Source: Novosphingobium hassiacum
GTDB taxonomy: Bacteria; Pseudomonadota; Alphaproteobacteria; Sphingomonadales; Sphingomonadaceae
DNA: 64,000 nucleotides
Reading direction: 5' to 3'
Assembly: GCF_014196055.1 (NCBI RefSeq)
Contig: NZ_JACICY010000002.1
Location: forward strand, 322,553 to 386,552
In this document: positions 1 to 9,324 of the stretch, in pieces
How the letters are laid out: every line of letters begins with the position of its first letter
How positions within the stretch are numbered: position 1 is the stretch's first letter
The notes under the pieces: model-generated
Seen by the model: the letters and a program-made list of their open reading frames with translations, nothing else
What the model was told of the DNA's origin: nothing
Databases searched by the model: none
Program-made: the position numbers and the translations under genes

Positions 1-139
1 GCGCGGCTTCGGGATCGCCCATTGCGTGGCCGCCGTATTTGACGACGAAGGTCTTGCCGGCATAGCGCTGAAGATAGGGCAGCGCTTCGGTCAGCGTTTC
101 CGCCTTGGCCAGCATCGCGGGATCGTGGTTGTGAGTCAT
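1..139 (-). CDS. argB: Acetylglutamate kinase, N-terminal fragment
   Basis: This is the first 46 codons of a gene that runs off the left edge of the window. The reading begins [20 protein letters not shown] and continues into [21 protein letters not shown]. The KYGGHAM segment is the glycine-rich phosphate-binding loop of N-acetylglutamate kinase, the arginine-pathway enzyme that phosphorylates N-acetylglutamate with ATP. The ATG at 137-139 is the only sensible start. The identification rests on the N-terminus alone, but this signature is highly characteristic of ArgB. Confidence 0.9.
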   Translation of the reverse strand, partial: MTHNHDPAMLAKAETLTEALPYLQRYAGKTFVVKYGGHAMGDPEAA

Positions 140-223
140 GGGTCGGCCCCTTACGCGGTTACCCTGCGGAATCCAATATTGTGATACGGTACCCGCGCCA
201 TGACCCAACGGGAAATGGAAGGC

Positions 224-871
224 TTAGTTGATGCGATCCAGCCTCCGCCCCAGCCTGAGCACCAGCATGATGATCAGCGGCACGAGCACTGCCGACAGCA
301 CGACCTTGGCCAGCATTTGCCCGGCCATCAGGGCCATGATCGGCCTCACCCCATAGAACGACACCGAAATGAAGATCAGCGTGTCGACGATCTGAGACAG
401 TGCTGCGGCGATGAAACCGCGTACTGCCGTGAATCGTCCTGCCGCGCCGCGCAGCCGGTTGAAGATCCACACGTTGAGCGTCACCGAAACGCCATAGGCC
501 ATGATGCCCGCAGCCATCATCCGCCACGATTGGCCCAGCACGATCGGGAAGGCGGCCTTGGCGGGCTCGTACATGCCCGGATCGGTCGGCAGGGTCAGCA
601 CGAACAGCGTGAGAAAGATCGCAAAGGCGAGCGGCAGGAAGCCGTAGCGCACTAGCCGGTCGGCCACGGCCTTCCCGTGAAGCTCGGCGATGCCGCTCGA
701 AATGCCGACCAGCGTCAGGAAAGGAAATATCCCGGCCTCGACCGCCAGCGGCCCGAGCGCGACCTGTTTGGCGCCCAGCACGCCGCCGAGCGTGACCATT
801 CCCCCGTAAAACAGCGCGAACAGGAATACGGAACGGGGGATAGCGGGTGCTTGTGCGACATGATCTTGCAT
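224..871 (-). CDS. yhhQ: Queuosine precursor transporter family (YhhQ/VUT) membrane protein
   Basis: This 215-residue protein has about six hydrophobic segments and matches the YhhQ/VUT family (formerly DUF165), whose studied members import the deazaguanine precursors of queuosine. Family features visible are the early segment GGMVTLGGVLGAKQV, the polar residues within helices, and the SQIVDTLIFISVSFYG stretch with an intramembrane Asp. Family length is usually 200-240 residues, so it appears complete. It is transcribed away from the nucleoside transporter gene at 960 across an 88-base gap, and both neighbours handle nucleoside-like compounds. The substrate is inferred from the family; nothing here tells preQ0, preQ1 or another purine apart. 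Confidence 0.83.
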   Translation of the reverse strand: MQDHVAQAPAIPRSVFLFALFYGGMVTLGGVLGAKQVALGPLAVEAGIFPFLTLVGISSGIAELHGKAVADRLVRYGFLPLAFAIFLTLFVLTLPTDPGMYEPAKAAFPIVLGQSWRMMAAGIMAYGVSVTLNVWIFNRLRGAAGRFTAVRGFIAAALSQIVDTLIFISVSFYGVRPIMALMAGQMLAKVVLSAVLVPLIIMLVLRLGRRLDRIN

Positions 872-959
872 GAAAGGCCGATAGCGCGCTTTTCAGCCCG
901 CGCCAATTCGCTACTAGGTACCGCTGTAACCAATTCTGTGCGGAGCCCGGTCGCCCCCG

Positions 960-2216
960 ATGCGTGTCGTTTTCAGTCTGCTCGGGATGGCCCTCATCCT
1001 CGCGCTCGCCATTCTCCTGTCGTCCAACCGCCGCGCAATTCGGCTGCGTGTCGTGGCTGCCGCGTTCGCACTGCAGGCAGGGTTTGCCGCGCTGGTGCTC
1101 TACGTACCGTTCGGCAACCGCATGCTGCAAGGCGCGGCAAGCGGCGTCGAAGGGCTGCTCGGCTTTGCCCGCGCGGGCGTCGCGTTCCTGTTCGGGCCGC
1201 TCGCCGACCCTGCGATCGGCGGCACCAGCTTTGCCATCTCGGCACTGCCGGTGATCGTGTTCTTCGCCGCGCTGATCTCGATCCTCTATTACCTCGGCGT
1301 GATGCAGTTGGTGATCCGCTGGATCGGCGGCGCGCTGGAAAAGGTCACCGGCATCAGCAAGGTCGAATCGCTGTGCGCTGCCAGCAACATCTTCGTCGGG
1401 CAAAGCGAATCGCCGCTGGTGATCCGGCCTTACCTTGCCGCACTCAACCCCAGCCAGCTGTTCTGCGTGATGACCGTGGGCATGGCGGGCGTGGCGGGCA
1501 CGATCCTCGCCGCGTACGCCAGCATGGGCATTCGCATCGATTATCTGGTGGCCGCCGCATTCATGTCGGCACCCGGCGGCATCCTCATGGCCAAGCTGAT
1601 CATGCCGGATGAGCCGCCGTGCCCCGCAGAGGTCGGTAGCGAGGACCTGCCCAACCCGCACGTCGCGCCGCGCCTTGCCTCGGACGAGGAGGAGCGCCCC
1701 GCCAACATCATCATGGCCGCAAGCCAGGGTGCGCAGACCGGCGTGAAGCTGGCCGTCGCTGTAGGTGCCATGGTTCTCGCTTTCGTCGCGCTGGTGGCGC
1801 TCGCCAACGGCATTCTCGGCTGGTTTGGCGGCTGGTTCGGCGCGCCCGAACTGTCGTTTCAGATGATCTTCGGCTATGTCTTCGCGCCGGTCTTCCTGCT
1901 TCTCGGCGCAGACGGCTGGGGCGAGGCGATGCAGGCCGGCGGCCTGTTCGGCAGCAAGATCGTGCTCAATGAATTCGTCGCGTTCATCGAACTGGGCAAG
2001 GACAGCGCACTCTCGCCCCACACCGTCGCCATCGTCACCTTTGCGCTCTGCGGCTTTGCCAATTTCAGCTCGATCGCGATCCAGATGGCAGTAACCGGCG
2101 GTCTTGCCCCCAACCAGCGCCCGGTCATTGCCAAACTCGGCCTGCGCGCGCTGATGGCCGGAGCGCTGAGCAACCTGATGAGCGCTGCGCTGGCGGGGAT
2201 GTTTTTGAGTTTGTAG
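960..2216 (+). CDS. nupC: Concentrative nucleoside transporter, NupC/CNT family
   Basis: This 418-residue inner-membrane protein belongs to the CNT family of ion-coupled nucleoside symporters. Conserved motifs include FVGQSESPLVIRPYL in the middle (the nucleoside and cation site region), the gate-like segment MTVGMAGVAGTILAAY, and GSKIVLNEFVAFIEL and ALCGFANFSSIAIQ near the C-terminus. The length is typical of bacterial NupC. The ATG at 960 opens directly on the first helix MRVVFSLLGMALILALAILL, which supports the start. The gene is alone on this strand and is followed by palindromic repeats, so it is probably a single-gene unit. The exact nucleoside specificity cannot be told from sequence. 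Confidence 0.88.
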   Translation: MRVVFSLLGMALILALAILLSSNRRAIRLRVVAAAFALQAGFAALVLYVPFGNRMLQGAASGVEGLLGFARAGVAFLFGPLADPAIGGTSFAISALPVIVFFAALISILYYLGVMQLVIRWIGGALEKVTGISKVESLCAASNIFVGQSESPLVIRPYLAALNPSQLFCVMTVGMAGVAGTILAAYASMGIRIDYLVAAAFMSAPGGILMAKLIMPDEPPCPAEVGSEDLPNPHVAPRLASDEEERPANIIMAASQGAQTGVKLAVAVGAMVLAFVALVALANGILGWFGGWFGAPELSFQMIFGYVFAPVFLLLGADGWGEAMQAGGLFGSKIVLNEFVAFIELGKDSALSPHTVAIVTFALCGFANFSSIAIQMAVTGGLAPNQRPVIAKLGLRALMAGALSNLMSAALAGMFLSL

Positions 2217-2226
2217 CAATCTGATT

Positions 2227-2306
2227 GCTCCCCCGCGAACGCGGGGGCCTCAGGCGGAATAGCGCCCACGTTGAGGCCCGAGGTCCCCGTCTTCGCGGGA
2301 ACGCAC
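2227..2306. repeat. GC-rich palindromic repeat, family 1, copy A
   Basis: The repeat has a left hairpin of the form CCCCCGCGAANGCGGGGGC followed by CTCAGGC, then a second imperfect hairpin reading GGTCCCCG..CGCGGGAAC. Near-identical copies lie at 9158-9201 (left half) and 53951-54023 (both halves). All copies are intergenic, as in REP-type or small non-autonomous elements. Confidence 0.75.
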
Positions 2307-2343
2307 GCGTTGCGTAGCAATCCTGCCCCACTTCTCTCACACT

Positions 2344-2415
2344 TTCGTCATTCCCGCGCAGGCGGGAATCCAGGGCAACGCCCGACTGGATTCCCGCCTG
2401 CGCGGGAATGACGAA
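2344..2415. repeat. 72-base element with 30-base perfect inverted arms
   Basis: The arms at 2344-2373 and 2386-2415 are exact reverse complements separated by 12 bases. Each arm carries a nested hairpin TTCCCGC-GCAG-GCGGGAA. It lies between the convergent nupC and mutS genes and could stop transcription from both sides. The form is that of a widespread class of bacterial palindromic repeats; no transposase is encoded. Confidence 0.8.
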
Positions 2416-2437
2416 TGGTGTGCGTAGATGTCTTAAC

Positions 2438-5014
2438 TTACCCGTTCGCCTGCGCCTTCAACTGATACAGCAGGTCCAGCGCCTCGCGCGGTGACAGCGC
2501 GTCGATATCCAGCCCGTTCAACCGCTCGCGCAGGGCATCGACCTTTTCCTCCGCCGCCTCGATCGCAGCGGCAAACAACGGCAGGTCGTCCAGTCCCGCA
2601 GCCAGCCCACCAGTCGCCGCGCGGCCTTTCTCCAGTTTCTCCAGCACCGACTTTGCGCGCTTGACCACAGGCGCGGGCACGCCCGCCAGCCGAGCCACGG
2701 CAAGCCCGTAGCTCTTGTCCGCAGGCCCTTCGGCCAGTTCGTGGAGCAGTACCAGATCGCCCTTCCACTCACGCGCCCGGACGTGGTGCAGCGACAGCGC
2801 CTCGCAGCTTTCCGCCAGCCGCGCGAGTTCATGGTAGTGCGTCGCGAACAGGCAGCGGCTGCGATTGATCGAATGCACCGCCTCGGCCACGGCCCATGCC
2901 AGCGCGAGGCCATCATAAGTTGACGTCCCTCGCCCGACCTCGTCGAGGATCACGAAACTGCGCTCGGTCGCCTGTGACAGGATCGCGGCAGTCTCGACCA
3001 TCTCAACCATGAATGTCGAACGCCCGCGCGCCAGATTGTCCGACGCGCCCACGCGGCTGAACAGGCGGTCGACCATGCCGATGGTCGCGGCCTGCGCGGG
3101 CACGAACCCGCCTGCCTGCGCCAGCAGCACGATCAGCGCGTTCTGGCGCAGGAACGTCGATTTACCGCCCATGTTCGGCCCGCCGATCAGCCACAGGCGG
3201 TCGGTTGGGGCAAGGCAGCAGTCGTTGGCCACGAACCGCTCGCCCCGGCTTGCCAGCGCGGCTTCGACCACGGGATGCCGCCCGCCGATGATCTGGAGGC
3301 ACGGCTCGTCCACTACGCGCGGCAAGGCCCAGCCGCCCTCGGCCGCGCGTTCGGCCTGACCCGCCGCAACGTCGATCCGCGCGAGGGCAGCAGCCGTTGT
3401 CGCGATAGCCTCGCGCGCCCGCACCGCGTGGCCCACCAGATCCTCGAAATGTGCCTCTTCCGCCGCCAGCGAATGCCCGCCGCTTTCGGCAATCCGGCTG
3501 GCCTCTTCGTGCAGCGCCAGAGCATTGAAGCGCACCGCACCTGCCATCGTCTGCCGGTGGGTGAAGCCCGAATCGGGGGCCATCAGCCGGTCGGCGTGCT
3601 TTGCCGGCACCTCGATGAAGTAGCCCAACACCCCGTTGTGCCGGATCTTGAGCGCAGCCACCCCGGTTTCGTCACGGTACTTCGCCTCAAGCGCGGCAAT
3701 CGCGCGGCGCGAGTTGCCCGAGACGCGGCGCAACTCGTCCAGCCCGGCGTCATAGCCCTCGGCGATGAAGCCACCTTGCGCGCGCTCGGTCGGTGGTGCG
3801 GGCACGAGTGCGCGGGCATAGAGGTCTGTCAAGGCGCCATGCCCTGACAGCGATGGCAGCAATTCGTCCAGAGGCGCGGGTCGGTCGTCCCGCGCACGCA
3901 GCATGTCGTGAAGCCGCCGCGCTTCGCTCAACCCGTCGCGCAACTGCCCAAGGTCGCGCGGCGAACCGCGCCCGGCCACGACCCGCCCGAGCGCGCGCCC
4001 CACATCGGGCAACGCGCGCAACACGCCGCGAATGTCGCCGCGCAGCAGCGGATCGTCGTGCAGCCAACTGACCAGTTCCAGCCGCCGATAGATGCTGCGC
4101 GCATCGGTCAGCGGTGCAGACAGGTCCTCGGCCAGCATTCGCGCGCCGGCGCCGGTCACGCAACGGTCGATCGCCTCGACCAGACTGCCCTTGCGCGTGC
4201 CGCCGGTGCTGGTGAGGATTTCGAGGCTGGCGCGCGTCGCCTCATCCATCGCCATGTGCGTGCCCGCCTCGCGCGCGACCGGCGGCAACAGCAGGGGCAG
4301 CATACCGCGCCCGGCATGGTCGAGATAGGCGATCAGTCCGCCCGCCGCCGCCAGCATGGCGCGGGTGAACTGCCCAAACCCGTCAAGCGTGGTGACGCCG
4401 TGGACCGCTTTGAGTCGAGTCTCGCCCTCGTCGCTGCCGAACGACCGATTCGGCCTTGCAACGCAATCGACGGGCGCTTCGGTCCAGCTCTCGGGCGCGA
4501 CGACCTCGCTCGCGCCGAGCCTTGCCAGCGCGGCTCCCATCGCCTGCGGCTCGCACTCTTCGAGTTCCATGCGTCCGGTCGAAATGTCGCACGCGGCAAT
4601 GCCGATCACCCCGCGTACGTCGCATACCGCCGCCAACATGTTGGCACGGCGCGGTTCGAGCAGCGCCTCCTCGGTCAGCGTGCCCGCGGTCACGAAGCGC
4701 ACGATGTCGCGCGCGACCAATGTCTTGGAACCCCCGCGTTTGCGGGCTTCTTCAGGCGATTCGATCTGTTCGGCGATGGCCACGCGGCACCCTGCGCGGA
4801 TCAGCCGGGCAAGGTAGCCCTCTGCGGCATGGACGGGCACGCCGCACATCGGGATCGGTGCGCCGCCATGTTCGCCCCGGCTGGTAAGGGCGATGTCGAG
4901 CACTTGCGCGGCGGTCTTCGCATCGTCGAAAAACAGCTCGAAGAAGTCGCCCATGCGGTAGAACAGCAGGCAGTCGGCGGCCTGCTCTTTTAGCGCAAGA
5001 TATTGCGCCATCAT
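2438..5014 (-). CDS. mutS: DNA mismatch repair protein MutS
   Basis: This is an 858-residue mismatch-recognition ATPase. The N-terminal mismatch-binding motif appears as [13 protein letters not shown], with the Phe-x-Glu that contacts the mispaired base. The C-terminal third carries Walker [11 protein letters not shown], the FMVEMVE segment, Walker [16 protein letters not shown] and FATHYHEL. The length agrees with the usual 850-890. I chose the ATG at 5012-5014 because family members usually begin close to MMAQYLALK; a GTG at 5038 would add eight residues, and neither site has a strong ribosome-binding sequence. An open frame runs further upstream but has no MutS features. mutL is not in this window. 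It diverges from the membrane-protein gene at about 5151. Confidence 0.96.
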   Translation of the reverse strand: MMAQYLALKEQAADCLLFYRMGDFFELFFDDAKTAAQVLDIALTSRGEHGGAPIPMCGVPVHAAEGYLARLIRAGCRVAIAEQIESPEEARKRGGSKTLVARDIVRFVTAGTLTEEALLEPRRANMLAAVCDVRGVIGIAACDISTGRMELEECEPQAMGAALARLGASEVVAPESWTEAPVDCVARPNRSFGSDEGETRLKAVHGVTTLDGFGQFTRAMLAAAGGLIAYLDHAGRGMLPLLLPPVAREAGTHMAMDEATRASLEILTSTGGTRKGSLVEAIDRCVTGAGARMLAEDLSAPLTDARSIYRRLELVSWLHDDPLLRGDIRGVLRALPDVGRALGRVVAGRGSPRDLGQLRDGLSEARRLHDMLRARDDRPAPLDELLPSLSGHGALTDLYARALVPAPPTERAQGGFIAEGYDAGLDELRRVSGNSRRAIAALEAKYRDETGVAALKIRHNGVLGYFIEVPAKHADRLMAPDSGFTHRQTMAGAVRFNALALHEEASRIAESGGHSLAAEEAHFEDLVGHAVRAREAIATTAAALARIDVAAGQAERAAEGGWALPRVVDEPCLQIIGGRHPVVEAALASRGERFVANDCCLAPTDRLWLIGGPNMGGKSTFLRQNALIVLLAQAGGFVPAQAATIGMVDRLFSRVGASDNLARGRSTFMVEMVETAAILSQATERSFVILDEVGRGTSTYDGLALAWAVAEAVHSINRSRCLFATHYHELARLAESCEALSLHHVRAREWKGDLVLLHELAEGPADKSYGLAVARLAGVPAPVVKRAKSVLEKLEKGRAATGGLAAGLDDLPLFAAAIEAAEEKVDALRERLNGLDIDALSPREALDLLYQLKAQANG

Positions 5015-5150
5015 CGGAGTTGGGGCATGGGATGTCACGCGGTGGTGGCTAGACCAGCCGCTCGTGTTTCTCAAACCATCAACACCGGATATCCGCAACT
5101 GTGCACTGCAGCATGGACGCCGACTTCGGTCTTGTGGGGGTGCCGTAGGT

Positions 5151-6797
5151 TTGACGCAGGTCCGGCAAAAGGATTGGGTTATCGCGGCGCGTGCCTTGTG
5201 GGCGCGCGCAGGGGCACTGCCGTGGCTGTCCGGCCCCGGCATCATCGTCGGTATCCTGCTCGTCTGCCTGCCCTTCGCGCTGGTCGATGTGCCGCCGCTG
5301 ATCGACATTCCCGGCCACATGGGCGCCGCCGCGATCGAGGCTGCCGGTCCCGGCAACCCGCTTGAAAAGTACTTCACCTGGAAATGGGTGTTCACGCTCA
5401 ACATCGGTGGCGGCGTGCTGATGAAGGTGTTGGGCGCGCAGTTCGGCATCCTTGCTGCTGGATGGTGGAGCACGGTGCTGGCCACCGGCCTGTTCGCGGG
5501 CGGCTGCCTGTGGACGATCCGCATGTTGAACCCCAAGGGCGGACACGCAGCGGCCTGGTCGCTGATGTTCGTGTTCAGCTTCCCGCTGCTGACCGGCTTC
5601 CTCAACTACATCCTCGCCACCGGGCTCGCGCTGACCGCGTTCGCCGCCTCGCTGTGGCTCGAGAAGAACCCTCGCGCCCGCGCCACAATGCTGATCGTCG
5701 CGCAGCCCGTGGCGATGCTCTGCCACGCCATCGGCGGGCTGTTGCTCGCGCTGCTGGTCGGGGCCCATGCGCTCGGCCGTGCGATCGACGAACTGCCCGA
5801 GGGCTGGCGCTGGCGTGACCTGACCAACCGTCGCTGGCTCGAAACGCTCGACTGGAAGGCGATTGCTCATCGCATGTGGCTGACCTGCTGGCCGCTGCTC
5901 GCGACGGTCGTCACGATCGCGCTGTGGAAGATATTCTCGCCCGAACCCGCTGCCAGCACCAACGTCTGGCGCTGGGATCAGAAGGCGTGGTCCTTCGTGC
6001 TCACGCTGCGCGACCAAAGCCAGTTGCTCGATGCCGGAACCACGATCGCGGCGTGCCTGCTCGTGCTGGTCGGGCCGTTCCTCGGTGCGCGCTGGCGCTG
6101 GCGTCAGGGCCTGCCCGCGCTGACCGTGTTCGCGCTGTTCCTCGCGATACCGAGCGATATCAACGGCTCTTCGTTCGTCGATATTCGTCTGCTCCCGGTC
6201 GCCGCAATGCTCGGTCTCGGGCTTCAGGACTGGAGCGGCGCGCGCAAGCCCGAATGGGCAAAGATGGTCGCCTATGCCGGCATGGGCCTGCTGGCGGTGC
6301 GCCTCTCGGTGACCGCATGGAGCTTTGCTGGCTATGCCGAGGACTACAACAAGCAGCTTTCCGCGCTGACCCATGTCGAACCGGGCAGCCGCGTGCTGGC
6401 CTTCGTCGAACATACCTGCCTGGATGAATCATGGCGCTACGCGCGGCGCGATCACCTCGCCAGCCTCGCCAGCCTCTATCGCCAGGCGTGGGTAAACGAC
6501 AACTGGGCGGTTCCCGGGCTGCACATGGTCGTGCCGCGCTTTCGCCCTGGCCGCAATTTCACCGCCGACCCTTCGGAATTCGTCTGGTCGGCAAGGTGCT
6601 CGGGCGGTTGGCGTCGCAATGTCGACAGCGCCCTCAAGTATGCACCGATCGAACGCGTCGATTATGTCTGGCTGATCGACACCGGATTGCCCCGTCGTGG
6701 CGATCCGCGCCTGCAGTTGGTTTGGCAGGAAGGCCGCAGCCTGTTGTTCAAGGTGCGCCCGCTCGGCATTCCGACGTGGAAGCCAAAGGATTTCTGA
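5151..6797 (+). CDS. Multi-pass membrane protein of unknown function
   Basis: I do not recognise this family. The protein of about 548 residues has roughly ten hydrophobic segments in its first two thirds, then a soluble C-terminal region of about 150 residues with [20 protein letters not shown] and a possible disulfide pair of cysteines. An early loop after the first helix, [13 protein letters not shown], together with many helices followed by a soluble tail, recalls GT-C-type glycosyltransferases acting on lipid-linked sugars, but no catalytic motif is clear. The start is uncertain: TTG at 5151 is chosen because the sequence before it is not protein-like, while a GTG at 5064 is also in frame. 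It diverges from mutS, and maeB follows after 79 bases. Confidence 0.7.
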   Translation: MTQVRQKDWVIAARALWARAGALPWLSGPGIIVGILLVCLPFALVDVPPLIDIPGHMGAAAIEAAGPGNPLEKYFTWKWVFTLNIGGGVLMKVLGAQFGILAAGWWSTVLATGLFAGGCLWTIRMLNPKGGHAAAWSLMFVFSFPLLTGFLNYILATGLALTAFAASLWLEKNPRARATMLIVAQPVAMLCHAIGGLLLALLVGAHALGRAIDELPEGWRWRDLTNRRWLETLDWKAIAHRMWLTCWPLLATVVTIALWKIFSPEPAASTNVWRWDQKAWSFVLTLRDQSQLLDAGTTIAACLLVLVGPFLGARWRWRQGLPALTVFALFLAIPSDINGSSFVDIRLLPVAAMLGLGLQDWSGARKPEWAKMVAYAGMGLLAVRLSVTAWSFAGYAEDYNKQLSALTHVEPGSRVLAFVEHTCLDESWRYARRDHLASLASLYRQAWVNDNWAVPGLHMVVPRFRPGRNFTADPSEFVWSARCSGGWRRNVDSALKYAPIERVDYVWLIDTGLPRRGDPRLQLVWQEGRSLLFKVRPLGIPTWKPKDF

Positions 6798-6876
6798 CCG
6801 GCAAGTTGCAAGCTTGACGTAGCGGCGAAGGTCGGACAGGTCCAAAACCCGTTAGTACGCATGCCAGGGGGATACC

Positions 6877-9141
6877 ATGTCCGAGGAAAGCAACGTCCGC
6901 TTCACCGAGCGCGAGGCGCTTTTCTACCACAACACGATCCGCCCCGGTAAGATCGAGATCATCGCGTCCAAGCCGATGGCAACCCAGCGCGACTTGTCGC
7001 TGGCATACTCGCCGGGCGTCGCGGTCCCGGTCCGCGCCATCGCCGAAAATCCTGCCGATGCCTATGAATACACGGCCAAGGGCAACCTCGTCGCGGTGAT
7101 CTCCAACGGCACCGCCATCCTCGGCCTCGGCAATCTCGGCGCGCTGGCGGCAAAGCCGGTGATGGAAGGCAAGGCGGTGCTGTTCAAGCGCTTTGCCGAC
7201 GTCGATTCGATTGATATCGAGCTCGATACCGAAGACGCGGACAAGTTCATCGAAGCGGTCGCGCTGATGGAGCCGAGCTTCGGCGGCATCAACCTTGAGG
7301 ACATCAAGGCGCCCGAATGCTTCATCATCGAACAGGCGCTGAAAGAGCGCTTGAAGATCCCGATCATGCACGACGACCAGCATGGCACGGCGATCATCTC
7401 GGCTGCCGGTCTGCTCAACGCCTGCTTCCTGACCGGGCGCAAGCTCAGCGAAGTCAAGGTTGTGGTCAATGGCGCGGGCGCTGCCGCGATCGCCTGCACC
7501 GCGCTGATGAAGGCGATGGGCGTGCGTCACGATAACGTGACGATGTGCGATCGCTCGGGCGTGATCTACCGTGGCCGCGAAGGCGGCATGGATCAGTGGA
7601 AAAGCGCGCACGCGATCGACACCGAAGCGCGCAGCCTCGAAGACGCGCTGAACGGCGCCGACATTTTCCTCGGCCTGTCGGCGGCGGGCGCATTGAAGCC
7701 CGAATGGGTCACCAAGATGGCTCCGCAGCCGATCATCTTCGCGATGGCCAACCCCGACCCCGAGATCACCCCGCCCGATGCCAAGGCGATCCGCCCGGAT
7801 TGCATCGTCGCCACCGGACGTTCGGACTATCCGAACCAGGTCAACAACGTGCTCGGCTTTCCGTTCATCTTCCGCGGCGCGCTCGATGTGCGCGCGACTG
7901 CGATCAACGAGGAAATGAAGATCGCCGCAGCGCAGGCCATCGCCCAGCTGGCGCGCGAGCCCGTGCCCGAGGAAGTGGCGGCTGCTTACGGGATCAACCA
8001 CACCTTCGGGCTGGACTACATCATCCCTGCGCCATTCGATCCACGCCTGATGGAAGTGGTGTCCTCGGCCGTTGCGAAGGCGGCGATGGATTCAGGCGTG
8101 GCGCAAAAGCCGATCGAGGATTTCGATGCCTACCGCAACAGCCTAAAAGCGCGGCTGAACCCGACGACATCGGTGCTGACCAACGTATTCGCGACGGCCA
8201 AGAATAACCCCAAGCGGGTTGTGTTTGCCGAGGCAGAAAACGAAGTGGTGCTGCGCGCCGCCATCCAATTCAAGGATTTCGGCTATGGCACGCCAGTGCT
8301 GGTCGGCCGGACGCAAGGTGTCCTCGATCTGCTGACCGAACTTGGGGTCAGCGATCCTGCCGCGTACGAAATTCACAATTCGGCAGTCTCGCCGCTGGTG
8401 CCCGAGATGGTCGCCTACCTCTATGAAAAGCTCAAGCGGCGCGGCTACATGGAGCGCGACGTCAAGCGCATGGTCAATCAGGACCGAAATGTCTTCGCTT
8501 CGCTGCTCGTGGCGCTGGGCCATGGCGATGCGCTGATCACCGGCATGACCCGCACTTTCGCGCAGTCGATGAAGGAAGTGCGTCGCGTGCTGGAGCCCAA
8601 GCCCGGGCATCTGCCGTTCGGCATCCACTTGATGGTCGCCAAGAACTACACGGTGTTCCTGGCCGATACGACCGTGAACGAGCGTCCCTCGGCCGAAGAC
8701 CTTGCGCACATCGCGCGCGAAACTGCGGCCGTCGCGCGCCGCATGGGCCACGAACCGCGTGTCGCGTTCCTGTCGTACTCGACCTTCGGCAATCCCTATG
8801 GTCGCTGGCTCGACGCGATCCGCGGTGCGGTCGCCATCCTCGACGCCGAAGATCCCGGCTTCGAATACGAGGGCGAGATGGCCCCTGACGCGGCGCTCAA
8901 CCCTAAGGTCATGGCGAACTACCCGTTCAGCCGCCTGTCGGGCCCCGCCAATGTGCTGATCATGCCCGGCCTGCAGTCTGCTAACATCTCGGCCAAGCTG
9001 CTGCGCGAGCTGGCCGGCAATGCGGTCATCGGGCCGATGCTGATCGGCATGGAAAAGCCCGTCCAGATCGCGGCGATGACCTCGATTGCGCCCGATATCC
9101 TGACGCTGGCCGTACTGGCAGCGGCGGGGATCGTCGGCTGA
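6877..9141 (+). CDS. maeB: NADP-dependent malic enzyme with C-terminal phosphotransacetylase-like domain
   Basis: This 754-residue enzyme oxidatively decarboxylates malate to pyruvate with NADP. Residues 1 to about 425 are the malic domain, with SLAYSPGVAVPV, KRFADVDSIDIEL, PIMHDDQHGTAI (metal ligands) and the dinucleotide-binding region VVVNGAGAAAIAC. Residues of about 430-754 match the phosphotransacetylase family, as in MaeB of enterobacteria and rhizobia. In characterised relatives this domain lacks transacetylase activity and binds acetyl-CoA as a regulator. An AGGGGG sequence a few bases before the ATG supports the start. It lies alone between the membrane protein and a palindromic repeat. 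Confidence 0.95.
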   Translation: MSEESNVRFTEREALFYHNTIRPGKIEIIASKPMATQRDLSLAYSPGVAVPVRAIAENPADAYEYTAKGNLVAVISNGTAILGLGNLGALAAKPVMEGKAVLFKRFADVDSIDIELDTEDADKFIEAVALMEPSFGGINLEDIKAPECFIIEQALKERLKIPIMHDDQHGTAIISAAGLLNACFLTGRKLSEVKVVVNGAGAAAIACTALMKAMGVRHDNVTMCDRSGVIYRGREGGMDQWKSAHAIDTEARSLEDALNGADIFLGLSAAGALKPEWVTKMAPQPIIFAMANPDPEITPPDAKAIRPDCIVATGRSDYPNQVNNVLGFPFIFRGALDVRATAINEEMKIAAAQAIAQLAREPVPEEVAAAYGINHTFGLDYIIPAPFDPRLMEVVSSAVAKAAMDSGVAQKPIEDFDAYRNSLKARLNPTTSVLTNVFATAKNNPKRVVFAEAENEVVLRAAIQFKDFGYGTPVLVGRTQGVLDLLTELGVSDPAAYEIHNSAVSPLVPEMVAYLYEKLKRRGYMERDVKRMVNQDRNVFASLLVALGHGDALITGMTRTFAQSMKEVRRVLEPKPGHLPFGIHLMVAKNYTVFLADTTVNERPSAEDLAHIARETAAVARRMGHEPRVAFLSYSTFGNPYGRWLDAIRGAVAILDAEDPGFEYEGEMAPDAALNPKVMANYPFSRLSGPANVLIMPGLQSANISAKLLRELAGNAVIGPMLIGMEKPVQIAAMTSIAPDILTLAVLAAAGIVG

Positions 9142-9157
9142 ACTGACGTATGAATGG

Positions 9158-9201
9158 GCGCCCCCGCGAAAGCGGGGGCCTCAGGCCTGATCAGGCAAGC
9201 C
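9158..9201. repeat. GC-rich palindromic repeat, family 1, copy B (half unit)
   Basis: It contains CCCCCGCGAAAGCGGGGGC followed by CTCAGGCCTGATCAGGC. It matches the left half of the copies at 2227 and 53951. It lies just after maeB and may act as its transcription end. Confidence 0.7.
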
Positions 9202-9324
9202 CCGTCAAAAAAGTTCGGTTGCCTAACGTTTCACACACTGCCACTCATGCGCGCCGGACCTTGCGTCGGCGCGTGTGCGCTGGCCTTGGTCACCGCTATT
9301 CCATTGACCAAGGCCGAGCATACC

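Noticed and set aside
159..2219. A 686-codon open frame on the minus strand opposite the two transporter genes
   Set aside because: It is Arg/His/Gln-rich without any domain and lies antisense to nupC with strong family motifs; it also runs through yhhQ in another frame. Long open antisense frames are expected at this GC content.
2344..2415. Insertion sequence remnant
   Set aside because: The inverted arms are long, but there is no transposase fragment or target duplication; it fits a non-coding palindromic repeat.
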